A model generated the notes under the pieces. That model was not told the DNA's origin. It saw only the letters and a list, made by a program, of their open reading frames with translations, and did not search any database. The position numbers and the translations under genes were made by a program. Of a stretch of 64,000 nucleotides of DNA, positions 11,501 through 23,500 are shown piece after piece (position 1 is the stretch's first letter; each line of letters starts with the position of its first letter). This DNA is from Angiostrongylus vasorum. Lineage: Eukaryota; Nematoda; Chromadorea; Rhabditida; Metastrongylidae. The stretch is taken from NCBI GenBank assembly GCA_018806985.1, contig JADANN010000445.1, forward strand, positions 1,614,501 through 1,678,500, given 5' to 3'.

Positions 11501-14500
11501 CCTCCAGTTCACGTGGAACGCTCTAAGATGGCTATCTTAGTTACCGAGGAAGAGTACTGGTCGAAACGATTTCTCCTTGGATTCTCTGGATAGCCATGGC
11601 AAGGCATTCCTAGGTCTCATCGATCGGTTGACGCTTCTCAAACAAGTTTTGCACTTTCTCGACCTTGAAGGCATAGGAGGGCTGCCCAGTCTGGTGTGGG
11701 GTGAAGCAGTTGAACAGGGTCTTATTTTTTAAATGTTAATGATTTCGCGAGTATGTCTAGTTTCGTCTGTCTGGTGCACTGGACCACACCTAACTCTTCT
11801 GTTGCGGCGTGCTGGTTTTTCAAAAAATAAACGGTAATTTTCGAATAACTAGAAGACTAGAGAGTTTGAGACCATGAAGAGGTTATAGAACCTTAGGTGT
11901 TATCAATCTAGAGTGTGTGTGTGATATGTATTCAACTATTTGCTGTATGGTACTGTGACCTGCCGTGGAAACACTGCTGTCAGCATTTCGCACCTTTTTA
12001 GAATGTTCGTTATTTCTAGTCTGATTTTTTTTATGCCTGCGCATTCGATATGATAACTTTGATCCACTGTGGTGCTCGGAAGTGGAATAAGAGTCGATTT
12101 TGTTTTTCACACGACACGTCTTCATGCCTATTGTACGGATCCCAGAACTTCTTGCATTCGAATCGTTTCCTAGTATCCATCGACAAAGGTCTTCGTCCTT
12201 TTGCATGTCGGTTCCGCTGCTTCTTGACGATTTTCGTCTTCATTGTGAGAGTCGTTGAACGCTAGTCAAGTCGAACCTTCTTGGAATCCTGGAATAGCCG
12301 TAGTAGAGCGTTTCCACGTGGACTGGCGAGAGTGAGCTGATCTCAGACAAGTCTGGTACCAGTGTAACGAACCCGGAAGGATAAAGGCTTGGCGAGACCG
12401 GGGTGGGGGCCGAATCAGCACCGTGCTCGTGGTGAACGGCATCATTATCACTGCACTACCTCTTCCCCGGTTTCCTTACTCTACAAGGTAATAGTGTGAT
12501 TTTTTTGGAGACGGTAGGACTTATTCTTCCACTTTTTTTCTTCAAGGCTCACATCTTATACAGAGAAGTGATTTAACAAGACAGATTCCAGCAAAAAGCG
12601 ACAATATCCCACAATGCATTACTCATGTTTTCATCTGATGCGCCTGCGTTCAATAATTTTATTCTCTTTCTGTTTTTCAAATTTCACATTTGAACAAATT
12701 TAAAGGTAAAATAACATTTTAGAAAAAATGAAATGTGTTTTTACCCTAATAGAGCAAAGCAGCTTCTGCAGTGTATTAAGCACGATGAGCAGCAGATAAC
12801 AGGTCGTGCCAATATACCTAAACTCGGAAGAGAGTTGCAGGTGGAGCGACGCAGAAGAGAAGGAAGAAATGGGTTTCCATTCGGGTAGCATTGCATACTC
12901 AATGTTTTGCAATGGGTGTATCTCACTACATCATCGAAATCCAGTGTCGGTAAAGGTCATAATGAATGTAAAAGTACGGGCTGTCGGGGGTGGAAGTACT
13001 GCGTATCGAAGAGTGGCACTGTACTAGAGAAGTGGCGTAAGTAACGTGATTTTATGGTGTCCTCCATTCCATCGTTGATGTTTTTAGTTGCTGCACGTGC
13101 GTTTGGAATTTCAAAAGTTACACTTTTATTTTGAACTTCGTTTAAATTCTATTTTAAACAAATTCAAAATTAAGGGATATCTTATGAAAGCTATCGAAAG
13201 ACAAGCATGGTTCGTTATGTGTTGAGCTTTACCGTAACGAAGAATGGTTTTGTCAGAGGCACAGATCTTAACATTTTGATCATTTCACTCTTTCCATTTC
13301 ATTTGCTTTTCATTGACTTCTACATGAAATTTCTTAGTTCTGATATGAAACGTGGTTCAACATATACCCAGTACCGAAATCTGCAGATTCGAGATCTGTA
13401 GGAATTCCATAGAACTGAGCTACCGAAATTTCATGAAAAAAATTGCTAGCCCACGAGTTCTGAGTTTGTTCTGAGGGTTGAGAAAGATATCGAGATACTG
13501 AACAGCTCAATTACTTCTTTTTAAACTTGTGTCTACTTCATTAAAATGGGGTTCTTAGGATAAAAAAGACGAGGTATTCCTGTAAAAAAGAGGCATCATG
13601 CGTTTTTTTTTATATTAACAACAGGTATCGTGAGTTTATAGGAGTTTTTTTATACACTTTCCAATCTAGTGAGATTAGAAGTACGTTGTACTAGCATTCT
13701 TGACGTTTGTTACATATGCAATTCTTGTACTTTCCGTTTTTCCTCACCTCTTTTCTTTTCATGTTTGTTTGACTTGCAGGTAAGTGTTGTTCAGCCTACT
13801 AAGGAACAAGCATGAAGTCAGGAGATAATTGTAGCGATGAGTGCAACACCCCACCGGAGTAGCATTTGGTTCACCAATGGCTTTTACGCCGTTAAGGAGC
13901 CTCAGTACAGATGCTTTTGGCTTCGTCGTTACCCATTTGGTTCATTTCACGAAAAGCACTTCTCAATTTAGCCATCAGCATAATCAACAAAGTATAGATA
14001 TCAATACAATATTTATCCAGGTTTCATCCATTTTGCTACTCATTACACATTTTCATTTGAGAGCAAACAATCTAGTTTATACATTCTTAAACCATGTATC
14101 CTCCTAACGGTTTACAGCTTCATCGTGGCTGGGAGGTGTTCCTGGGTGTTGGACTGCGATTACAGCGGGGGATTCGTCTTCCTGGCGGAGTCTCCCAAGC
14201 TGAGAAGGAGTCCGACGTTTCCATCAGGAAGCCTAGCTAAGAGTAAACCAATACAAGGGTCCACCACTGTCTTTGTATTAAAGTCGCATGATGGTAAATC
14301 TCCCTCTAATCCACAAGGGCTGCGAGTGCCTGTCGTGGTGACGACCTGGGGCAGACTTTGGCCAGGCTGTCCTCGGGACTCTAGGGAACCACAATGACTT
14401 AACCAGCAGATCTCCGAAAAGTGGTGATTATGCTGGGGGCTCGCACAACTAGTGATGACGGGCCGTTTAAGTATCAAGTAAGTATCAAACCATGTATTTG

Positions 14501-17500
14501 CTGGCTATGAAAAAAGCAAGATAGAGTGTAAAAGCGTGCTAAGCCGTGGATACACAAGTTTTAATCTCTCGCATCTGAATCCAAAAATGAGGTTCAAGGG
14601 GGCAGAATTATGGCTACAATGGTGCTTACCGCTATTTGATGAAATATAATGGCAAGAGAAGGGAGCACAGTGGTAGTGATGCCGATCATCAGGAGCACGG
14701 TGCCGCTTTGACCCCGCTACGTCCCTCACCTAGCCTCCCATCCCTTCGGGGTCGACAGTGCTAGGATCCGCACAGTAGATGTGAAGGATGTGCCGTGTAA
14801 AAAAATAACGGCAAAGCTACCCAGGACTTCGTTGGATAAAAGTATGATTGGGTGAATAAGTGTTGCATCCACACTAACTTTTCAGTGACATTCGTTGTCA
14901 AGTGCTCTTAAGTGGTCAAACATGGAAAATGAATAGCCGCTATCCTGGGGATTATAAAAGAAAGATACTTTTCTGTCATTGTTCAAAGGCAGGCTGTTTT
15001 TCCAAGAACATAATCCTGTGATAAGACGGTCTCTGTGGTGATAATTTTCAAGAATTTACCGAGATGTGTGACCGCTATAACAAAGGATACAGTTGGCGAA
15101 GGTTATCGCTGAATTGGGTTACATCTGGGTGTTAGCCTCGAAGAAAAGCGCAGTGGGATGTTGGAAATGGTACTGGTATGACAAAGTTTTGTTTTCGTTA
15201 AGTAATATTTTATCACACCAGTTGATTAATGGTTTAAATTTAATGTCTGCTACGAATTTTGAGTGATCATGAGGTTCCTTATTGCATCTCTACATAGCGT
15301 ATTTGCTTATTCACGTTGTTGTGCTCCTGCGTATTGGACATATTAACTTCATTTACAATGTTGTGGACCGTTCAATTTATCTAATGCTTATAAGCAATAT
15401 CAACTCGTGCTTTCCAAATTATTATGGTTTTTAAGTAGTTTGTTTTAAGTATTACAAAAGCACTTTTATAATCACAACGATACTGAGATATCCGTAAAAC
15501 TTGGATCTCTGGCCAGATTGAACCACGATTTCCCTTTCCAGGCGCTCGTGCATTACACACTGTGCCACGGAGGCTCTTGCTCTGCGTTTCTCTCAGCTAG
15601 TTTTTTATCTACCACTGCCATCAGCAATCACCCGTCAACGGGATTGATCTGGGGAGCTCACATCGGCATTGAACCCAGTTAAGCTGAGGCTGCAGTTGAA
15701 ATCACAATGAGTGAAACAATGAACGTCGAATCGTACTTTTACAGTTTTTTCGTGGATGGAGGACTTTATAATTGCGGTGATTTTACTGCAAAATAGAGTA
15801 GTCTTCATGCATTCTTTTTAATTTAACACTTACTTAATGATGCAATGAAAAGAAGATTTTGTAGACATAAAGCACTAAATTAATGGGACCAGGCTTTTTG
15901 GCATTTCGTCCACACCGGTTATCCAGTGTTGATCACAAGCGTTCTGTTCACGTCAATCTTTTCAGCGAAACATCTTCGCTATAAATGCAGTCCTTTTGTG
16001 TTCTGTTTTGGTCGTTTACTTTTCAAAACCCTAATTGCATAATTTTCTAGGTTTCATTTCCTCTCATCAAAGCCGTAATGATGCAACACCATTATTGTCT
16101 CCCCCTCCACCTGTTTTCGGCGCTATGTCGTCATATCCTCCACCTCCACCATATACAGCGCTACCATCCGACGGTTCCACCGTTTTGCCACCGAACTACC
16201 CGCATTTACCCAAGACTCCACAATGCTTGGACCCGACCGCTGTCGGTAAGTTATTTTGTACCACTTTTTTGTCGTATAATAGGTATTATCCCTGTGTCAT
16301 GTTTGCGTAGCGAGAGGTGGTATGGTATATGGTATTAAGAACTGAGCTGGAAAGGGTGATATCAAACGATGTGTTGACTTCGGAGCAGGAAATCATTAGT
16401 GTATAGGTGAAAAAGCTACAACGTCGATGCCACACGCTGTCAATTCACCACTGGATAGCAGTCGTGGGAAAAGGAGTAGCCATGGGCGACAGCATAAAAG
16501 GAAAAAGAAGAGACGAAAACGGTTCATGCTAATCTATTGTTTACATAGTTTTGTTCGGAATAAGTTTCTAAGTTGTCATTAGTTTAAAAACAGTGAGTTA
16601 TAAATTTGGAACAGTTTTTCAATTTCAATTTTGAGGCATTCCTCATACTCTTCTTCAAGTGATTCAAGTTCGAACTCTTCCCTTAATATCGGTGAATATT
16701 TGCGGGTGGAGAAAAAAAGAAAGGTTCGTTTTCACTTTTTCTTTATATTTATGTCCCTAAAATTTTAAATGGCCCTTTGAAGTAGTTATTCACTCGTTTT
16801 CCAGTACAAAATCAAAGTACATATCTCGAGAAGGCGAGGGTCAAGGGAAAACTATCGTTGAAGAAATAAAAACAATAACAAAAAAGAAGTACAGAGTTAG
16901 GGATTCGAAACGGAGCGATGTAAAGGTAATATAATCTTAGTTGCTATGATATTAACTAAGAAACCATTTGACTGGTTTCAGCAGACAGCAGGATTGCAGA
17001 CGATCAGCAGCGACGAATCGGTTGCAGGAACTGTCGATCACGATAATAAAAAGAAGTAAGGGTGCAAAATTCTTTTCCAGTTGTCTTCCATTATGTGTTT
17101 GTTTCGTATATTCAGTGTCCTCTAATGGAACTTTATTTATTCCCACAACCGACTTTCTATTAATTTCGGCATTAATCAAATGATCAAATAATTCTCTATA
17201 TTTGTACGAGGTGTTAGTTTATTCTTTATTCCGGTAATGCTAACGTTTCGGCAGTATCGCTTTTTTCAGAGCCTAGAAGGGTATGTTGGTACGCAATTTG
17301 TTATGCCAAACGCTTTAATAACACAAATAGAAAGATGACAGCCTGAACGGCAGCCACATGATCAACAGTTTCTCGAAAAAGCCATCGTTTTTACGTGCCT
17401 TTCATTGAGGAAGAACAGCTGATCAGAGTCGCATGTGGTCGATAAGTATTCCACCGCACACCAACATCCACATTTGAAGATACGCGACGATATCATGAAT

Positions 17501-20500
17501 GATCACTGGGCAATCCTTCTTGGTATTCATTCTATGATTCTTGGCATTTATCTAACAATCCTTAAAAAAGTTTGCTCTTTGGTGTTTTTGCATCCTGTGC
17601 GAAAATAGTGACTTTTATACCAAAGTCGTCTGCGCAATGCTTTCGTATCCTATGCGTCCCTAGTGGGGTACTTTGTCTTGCTTTTCGTTTGCCATCTAGA
17701 TGTTCTTTTATGCGAATACATAAAGGTCTGCCCATTTCGCCAATATATTCATCTCGGCAAGTATTACAAGAGGTCAGGTATATCGTACCTGAACTCATGC
17801 AATCACCATCTCTGCCATAAGTGCAAACTACCCAATTCTGCTTTGTGCGTAGACGGTCACATAGGCGGTTACGAACAAACTGACGACGAAGAGTATTCGG
17901 TGGTTTTTTCAACTATCGCTACCGAGTCCTGTAAACCTGCCTTTTTTAAGCATCGTTTTATCCTTCTATCTTCTACATAACGCGTCTTCTAACTGCGCGT
18001 ACGTGATGGAGCTCTTCGATGTTACCGCAGTTTATAGTAACGTATCGAATGACTTCGCAATGCAAGCCGTCTTCGAACTCCTTGTTGAACATGAAGGAGG
18101 AATAAATATTCGTAGCTTGTTTATTCAGCAGCTTATGGCTCGCTTAAAGAACTGCCTAAACTGCTCGATTTTCAGATGGTTTGGGTAATATTACGCGCAA
18201 GTAGGAGTGTTGGCAATGGGACAGCGTCTGGCACCAAGTCTTGCCACTGCGTTTATGGCCAAGATAAAGCGCTCGTTATCGATGTCCGACCGCTACTCTA
18301 CTTTAGATGTAAAGATGATTGTTCTACAGACAATCACATGTAATCTAGCACCGTATTTTCGAATCGACTTTTGATCTGGGTTGGTGCAGTCATCAACCAT
18401 ATGCGACTCTAAGCAACTGTTATTCCTCCTTGAAAGGCAAGTAAAAGACGGTGGGTTTTCGGAAAACTGTCGGTCATGTGATTGCCATTCAGATTTCCAC
18501 CTTTCTGTTTGTGTTATTGAAGCGTTTGGCATAATAAATTGGATATCAATGTACTCCTCTAGGCTCTGAACAAGACGATACCGCCGAAACGTCAGTGTTA
18601 TCGTATTGAAGAGTAAAAGTAACGCCTCATATTTGCTCAACAAGAATATAGAAAATTATTTGTTACGGTGTATGACCCATCTCCACATCTGCTGTGAAGA
18701 TCCCAGCGCTCTTTCTTACCATTCGTTTCCTCGCATTCACGAAGGTCTTTGAAATTTTCACATGAAGATTCGGCTGCAGCTTGAGGAAGGAATTTCCGTT
18801 TTTTTATGGATGTAGCTGAAAGCTGATCAAGTCGATTCTCCCTCAAGTCCTGGGATAACTCTAATAGAGCGTTCCTGCGTGGATTTGAGGGAGTGAGTTG
18901 GGCCCAGAGAAGTCTGGTACCAATTTCCTAACCTGGAGAGCGGACGGGCTTGGTCAGCCCGTGACGGAATCGAAATTTCACCGTAAGTAATGGACGGCAT
19001 TCACCTTCACTGTGCCACCCGCCTTGTTTTACGAGACTAACAGTTAGAGATATTAGTTTGCATCAGAAGTTCACAGTAGTATATTCTATAAATAGGAAAA
19101 TTTGGTGTCAATATGGTGTAAATTTACCGGGTTCGCTGATGGAATACCCCCGCCGCCGTGACCAAGAACGATTTTTGAAGTGTCGAACTGCATTCTGCAG
19201 AAAAGGTTTAATCTCGTCGACATCATCACCACAGCTGAGAAAACGTTCTACATCCCCACCAGTGAGACTTCCTTCTGATTCGCATGGTTGACCTAGCGTT
19301 CATGGTGACGATACAGTTTTTGGTTATATCGAACTGCGAGATTCAGAGAGAGATCACTTCGCCGCCAGCTTCACCAAACCTGGGAAAACGTTCGATATTC
19401 CCGGGTGCGAAGTTTTCCTGCTATCCTTATTGTTAGGCTACTCTTTATGGTAATGACATAGAAACAGGCCTTATTACGACCATCTCGGATCTTAAAGAAA
19501 ACCTGAACACTCTCAATGTGTACTAATGAAGTAAATCTTTATGAGATCCTTAACATTTTTCCCTTGTTATCCCTTATCTCTTGGTGTGGGAGACTTTTCA
19601 GTTCTGTTTTACAATATCAGTAATGATATATGTTTTGCACTATTGAAACGACATTTACTGTTTCCTTTGACACTTTTGCAAGGATGTGACCTCATTTTAA
19701 ATTACATGGTGCAAAAATAATAAACTCTTTAGGGTTTAAATCAAAATTTCTCGACTCATAATTAACTTTATTAGTTTAATTAAAGACGGTTAGAGTACGC
19801 GGAGCTGCAAACAGATCTTCTTTTATACGGTGAAATTCTGATTTTCTACATCCCACAAAGCGCACATTTTCTCCTTTTTCGCACCAAGACTGGTATTTCG
19901 AAAGCAGTTGAATAAATGGGATTTTTTCTAGCAGAAGCAAGTTTACGGCTGAAATCGAAAATTTTAAGAATTTAACTTCGAACTGTTGTGTCGAAAAGGT
20001 GAGTGTGGATTGTCCTTTAGTTAGTCGGTGGTTTCTTTGAGATGCTAGATTGAAGCTCATACTTCTCTGCTTCTTCTGTCTAATTCCTTCTCCATGTTAC
20101 TCTCCAAGAGTGCGTGTGGCGCAGTGGTTGGACGCCATTGCGACACACACGCCTTCGAGGTCGGCAAGTGGTACCAGACTTGTCTGGGAGGATGGCAGCA
20201 CTGGCTCGATACATCGGTAGGCCATCGCGAGTCATTGTAAAGGCCAGATATGCGTCCAGTCAGCTCCAACGATACTTTATGAAGTCGAAGGCATGGTGAA
20301 TCCATCAGGGACCATGCAGTTCGATTTGTTCCCTTTCGCACCATGGATTCTTTGTGAACTGGGTCTTCTTCTGATTTACGCGTAGGATCTCTTTTCCCGC
20401 TGCGTTGAGTTCATTGATCATTGTCTCTGCTTCGTTAGTACCTTCTGAAAATATGACGATTTTATCTGCGAAAAGTAGTTTTGATAGGAATTTTCCACCA

Positions 20501-23500
20501 ATACATATGCCGTTCCTCGACCCATTCCAGTAACCTCACTATCCACTGCATTGCGACGTAAAACAGCTTTGGCGATATTGTGTTGCATTGTCGAACCCCT
20601 TTTGCTATGGGTGTGGTGAGGGATCGAGGAAAAGGCTGTATATTTGTTCTGTAGTTGTGTTAACGCTCTGTCAGTGTTGCTATGTAGGGACGAGTGTATT
20701 CCTTGGTCGACGAGAGCTGATAGGGATTGAATTCATTTCGACGCTGTCAAACGCTTCCTCGTAGTCAATAATGATTTGGATAAGCGGCAAATGGTACGTC
20801 GGATAGATTTCTATGATGGCTCATCCAGTGGCCTTGATATGCATGACAGAACAATATTCGTGAAGAGCTTGTTGAGTACAGTCAACAAGTATAGCGGACG
20901 ATAGTTACGGAGATCCCTTCGGTCACCTTTCTTGGGCTGGTTGAAGTGCGCAGCGTCCCCACCAGTACAAAATAGTACTAGCGATGTGTCAACGAGGCAC
21001 CATCTTTTGTTTCTAAGGGTATTGTCAATCTCTGCGTATGTAACGCTCATGCTTACAGGGTGACTTTCTCTCTGCAAAAATGAGTTTCCATGAAAGAGCC
21101 GTGCTGCAGTTCCATTTTCATTCCTTTTTTTTCTCATTCAAATTTTCCGACCTTGGATTCGTTCTCGTTGGCCTTTCCTATTCATGCATTGAAGTCTCTA
21201 ACAGCAAATTTATAATGCGGTTTATCATTGCGAATAACTTCCTCGAACTGACAGTAGAACGCATGTGATTCATACTCATCGGCCGCGTCGGTCGGGTAAA
21301 TAGAAATTGGTGATAGTGATCTTTTTATGAGGCGTTAGTTGTGAGGACATAGGACTGCTATTTGACGGAGAAGGATCTCTTACGAGTTAACAAGATGAGC
21401 AAAAAATGCATAAATGACAAAGCTTTGCGCCATTGACGTTTCGTGACGAGACATTTTATCCGCGTGTGAAAAAAAGGTCGCATTGTTTAGTTTGCGCATG
21501 TCGTGCTTCTTGCTTTTTGTTTCTTGTAAGGCGGTCACATAGAATGTGATACGATTGTGGCTTCAAGAAGGACGTGAAGACGGGCGTCTGAAGAAGGTGT
21601 TCTGGCATTATACGTGCAGACTAAGAAGCAATCTACATTGAGTATCGTGTATATTTATCATATCCAGTTCCAATGACGTCCTGCGTAGGCCGAGATTGTG
21701 TAGCCTCTTACCGGTCGTCTTACCTTCTGACGTGATAGACGGAAGGATCCAGTGTGCGGGATACTGAGGCTGATGTGTGTTGCTGGACGCACAGTTTAAT
21801 CTACCCTTGACTCCTGATTGAACCTTACAATCGCATTTTCGGGTCTTCACCACAGTTTGAATCTGAGGAATGTATTTTTTCGGCGACGATTTCTTCTTGC
21901 GATGTTCCTAGCAGTTGATTCAATGACGATGTTACAACCGAAGTCGCAAATGAAAGTAGTGATGGAAATCCACCGACCGCTCAGAGGTAATGTAAAAGCC
22001 GAACTTGAACAAGTTTAAAATTGAAGCAATGTTCAAAAAAATTATATATGTTTTTAAGACGATATGCCAAGCTCTGTTCTAGAAGTCTACAAGGTTCTGC
22101 ACTCCACTTCTCCAATAACTGTGAAATTATCATCGCTTTAACGATAACCACCTTAGTGCCAAGTATTTTTAATTTGAATGATTACATACACTGCTGGTAT
22201 TGTGACCTTTTTATTTTACATTGCATAATTTTGCAGCTAAAATACCTAAATTCTAAGATATTATGGGAACAAGTCACGTGTGGTCTTTGTTGGCGAGCTT
22301 TTTCCAAATAAAATTTGGAAGCGATTGCTTGGAATTTGTATTTAAACTCACTCTCATTTCAAGCGAAGATTAATTTTTCTAGCTCGACTGTTCCGTTAAA
22401 ACCAAGTGAGAGAGAAAAGAAGGTTGAAGGCCATCGTTGGAGTAGCAGTTCAACTGAATCTGATCAAGAGCAATATCGAAAAGTAGATCAGAAGAGTGAC
22501 AAGTTATTGTCCACTTCATCACTTCACGACGTTGCTGGACATGCTTCTTCCATTTGTGTAACTGCACCACATCAATCATCGGCAGTTTTTACCACTTGTC
22601 CTCCTTTTCCTACAACACATCCTGCTGGACTAATGCCTCCAACACCCTTAGATGTATCTCAGCATGTCTCGGCGTCCGTAGCTGCGTTAACGCTTATGCC
22701 AACATATTTACCCCCACCAGGTTTTCCATTGCCTCATGTAAATCCTTCATCAGTGGGAGCACCTCTTTTCAATCCTCTTCTACCTCCGCCGAGTTTCCAT
22801 CTTCCTCATCCTCACATTCATGCAAAGCGGGAGTTACCTAAAGTAGCTCTACGTTTCGTCGAAGATTCTCCTTCACATCAAACTACGCCGTCTGCACCAT
22901 TTCAACCAACCTTAGCCGATCGGGTTGCGAGCATATTTGGTGGTAACTCGTTTTTGGATAGCAGTTCGAGAGTTGGCTCTACTGCTGTTCACAGAACTGC
23001 ATCAGAAGTGAGTGCTTGTGGCGATTTGGACGATATGGATGTTGACAAGGTTTCTTCTAAAAGTCCGACTGTTGACATACCGATGTCGTGTACACATTCG
23101 GAAATGCAACTGGAAGCCAGGCAGCGGCGAAAGATGCACAAAACACACCATAAAACATCTAACAGACAAAAGGTACTGTTTTCATATTATGCCAGGTTGG
23201 TAAAAAAGCTCGAGTGCCTTCGGATTCATAAACGTTTGCAATTTTATTGAGATACAATTTCAGCTGGCAATATATTCACCATTACTGTTTAACAATTTTT
23301 CCTATCTCATAGCTAGTTGCTCGGTACCGTTTATCGGGTTTGGCGTAACGGATAACGGAAGAGAAGAAGTAAATGATGCTATTTAGCTGTGCGAGATCGT
23401 TGAACTCTTCGTCTTACTACGTGATTTGTAGGGGACTGGATGGATATGCGGATGTGGTACTACTCTACAACCAAGTTCAAACAGTCAAGTCATCTTATCT

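Larger units (their letters stand above)
7681..16050. other. set-2 long intron (8.4 kb), repeat filled
   Basis: The flanking exons (ending 7680 and starting 16051) join directly in phase 1, so no coding exon is required here. The intron holds a diverged tandem duplication, an inverted pair and other copies of family D, several family-C copies and one family-B copy (each listed). Between 10.2-11.3 kb and 12.5-14.1 kb I see only AT-rich sequence with chance frames. Confidence 0.6.
17056..22382. other. set-2 intron (5.3 kb) with retroelement remnants
   Basis: The exon ending at 17055 (phase 2) joins in frame to the exon starting at 22383, so no exon is needed between them. The intron contains a Penelope-like remnant, a family-C and a family-A repeat, and an RTE-like remnant. 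From 19.1-20.05 kb and 21.2-22.3 kb I see no feature I can name. Confidence 0.6.

Noticed and set aside
13838..13930. Possible set-2 exon in the long intron near 13.84 kb
   Set aside because: No frame is open from an acceptor to a donor with matching phases, and the flanking exons already join directly.
14160..14477. Long frames on both strands at 14.1-14.5 kb
   Set aside because: They coincide exactly with a family-B repeat and are not conserved between copies.
17240..18610. Reading the inverted arms as terminal inverted repeats of a DNA transposon
   Set aside because: RT and GIY-YIG domains between the arms identify a Penelope-like element; no transposase motif is present.
21902..21987. 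Possible extra set-2 exon (open frame ending in a phase-2 GTAATG donor at 21988 that would fit the exon at 22383)
   Set aside because: The frame that fits downstream meets TGA right after either usable AG, and the exon at 17055 already joins 22383 in phase without it.
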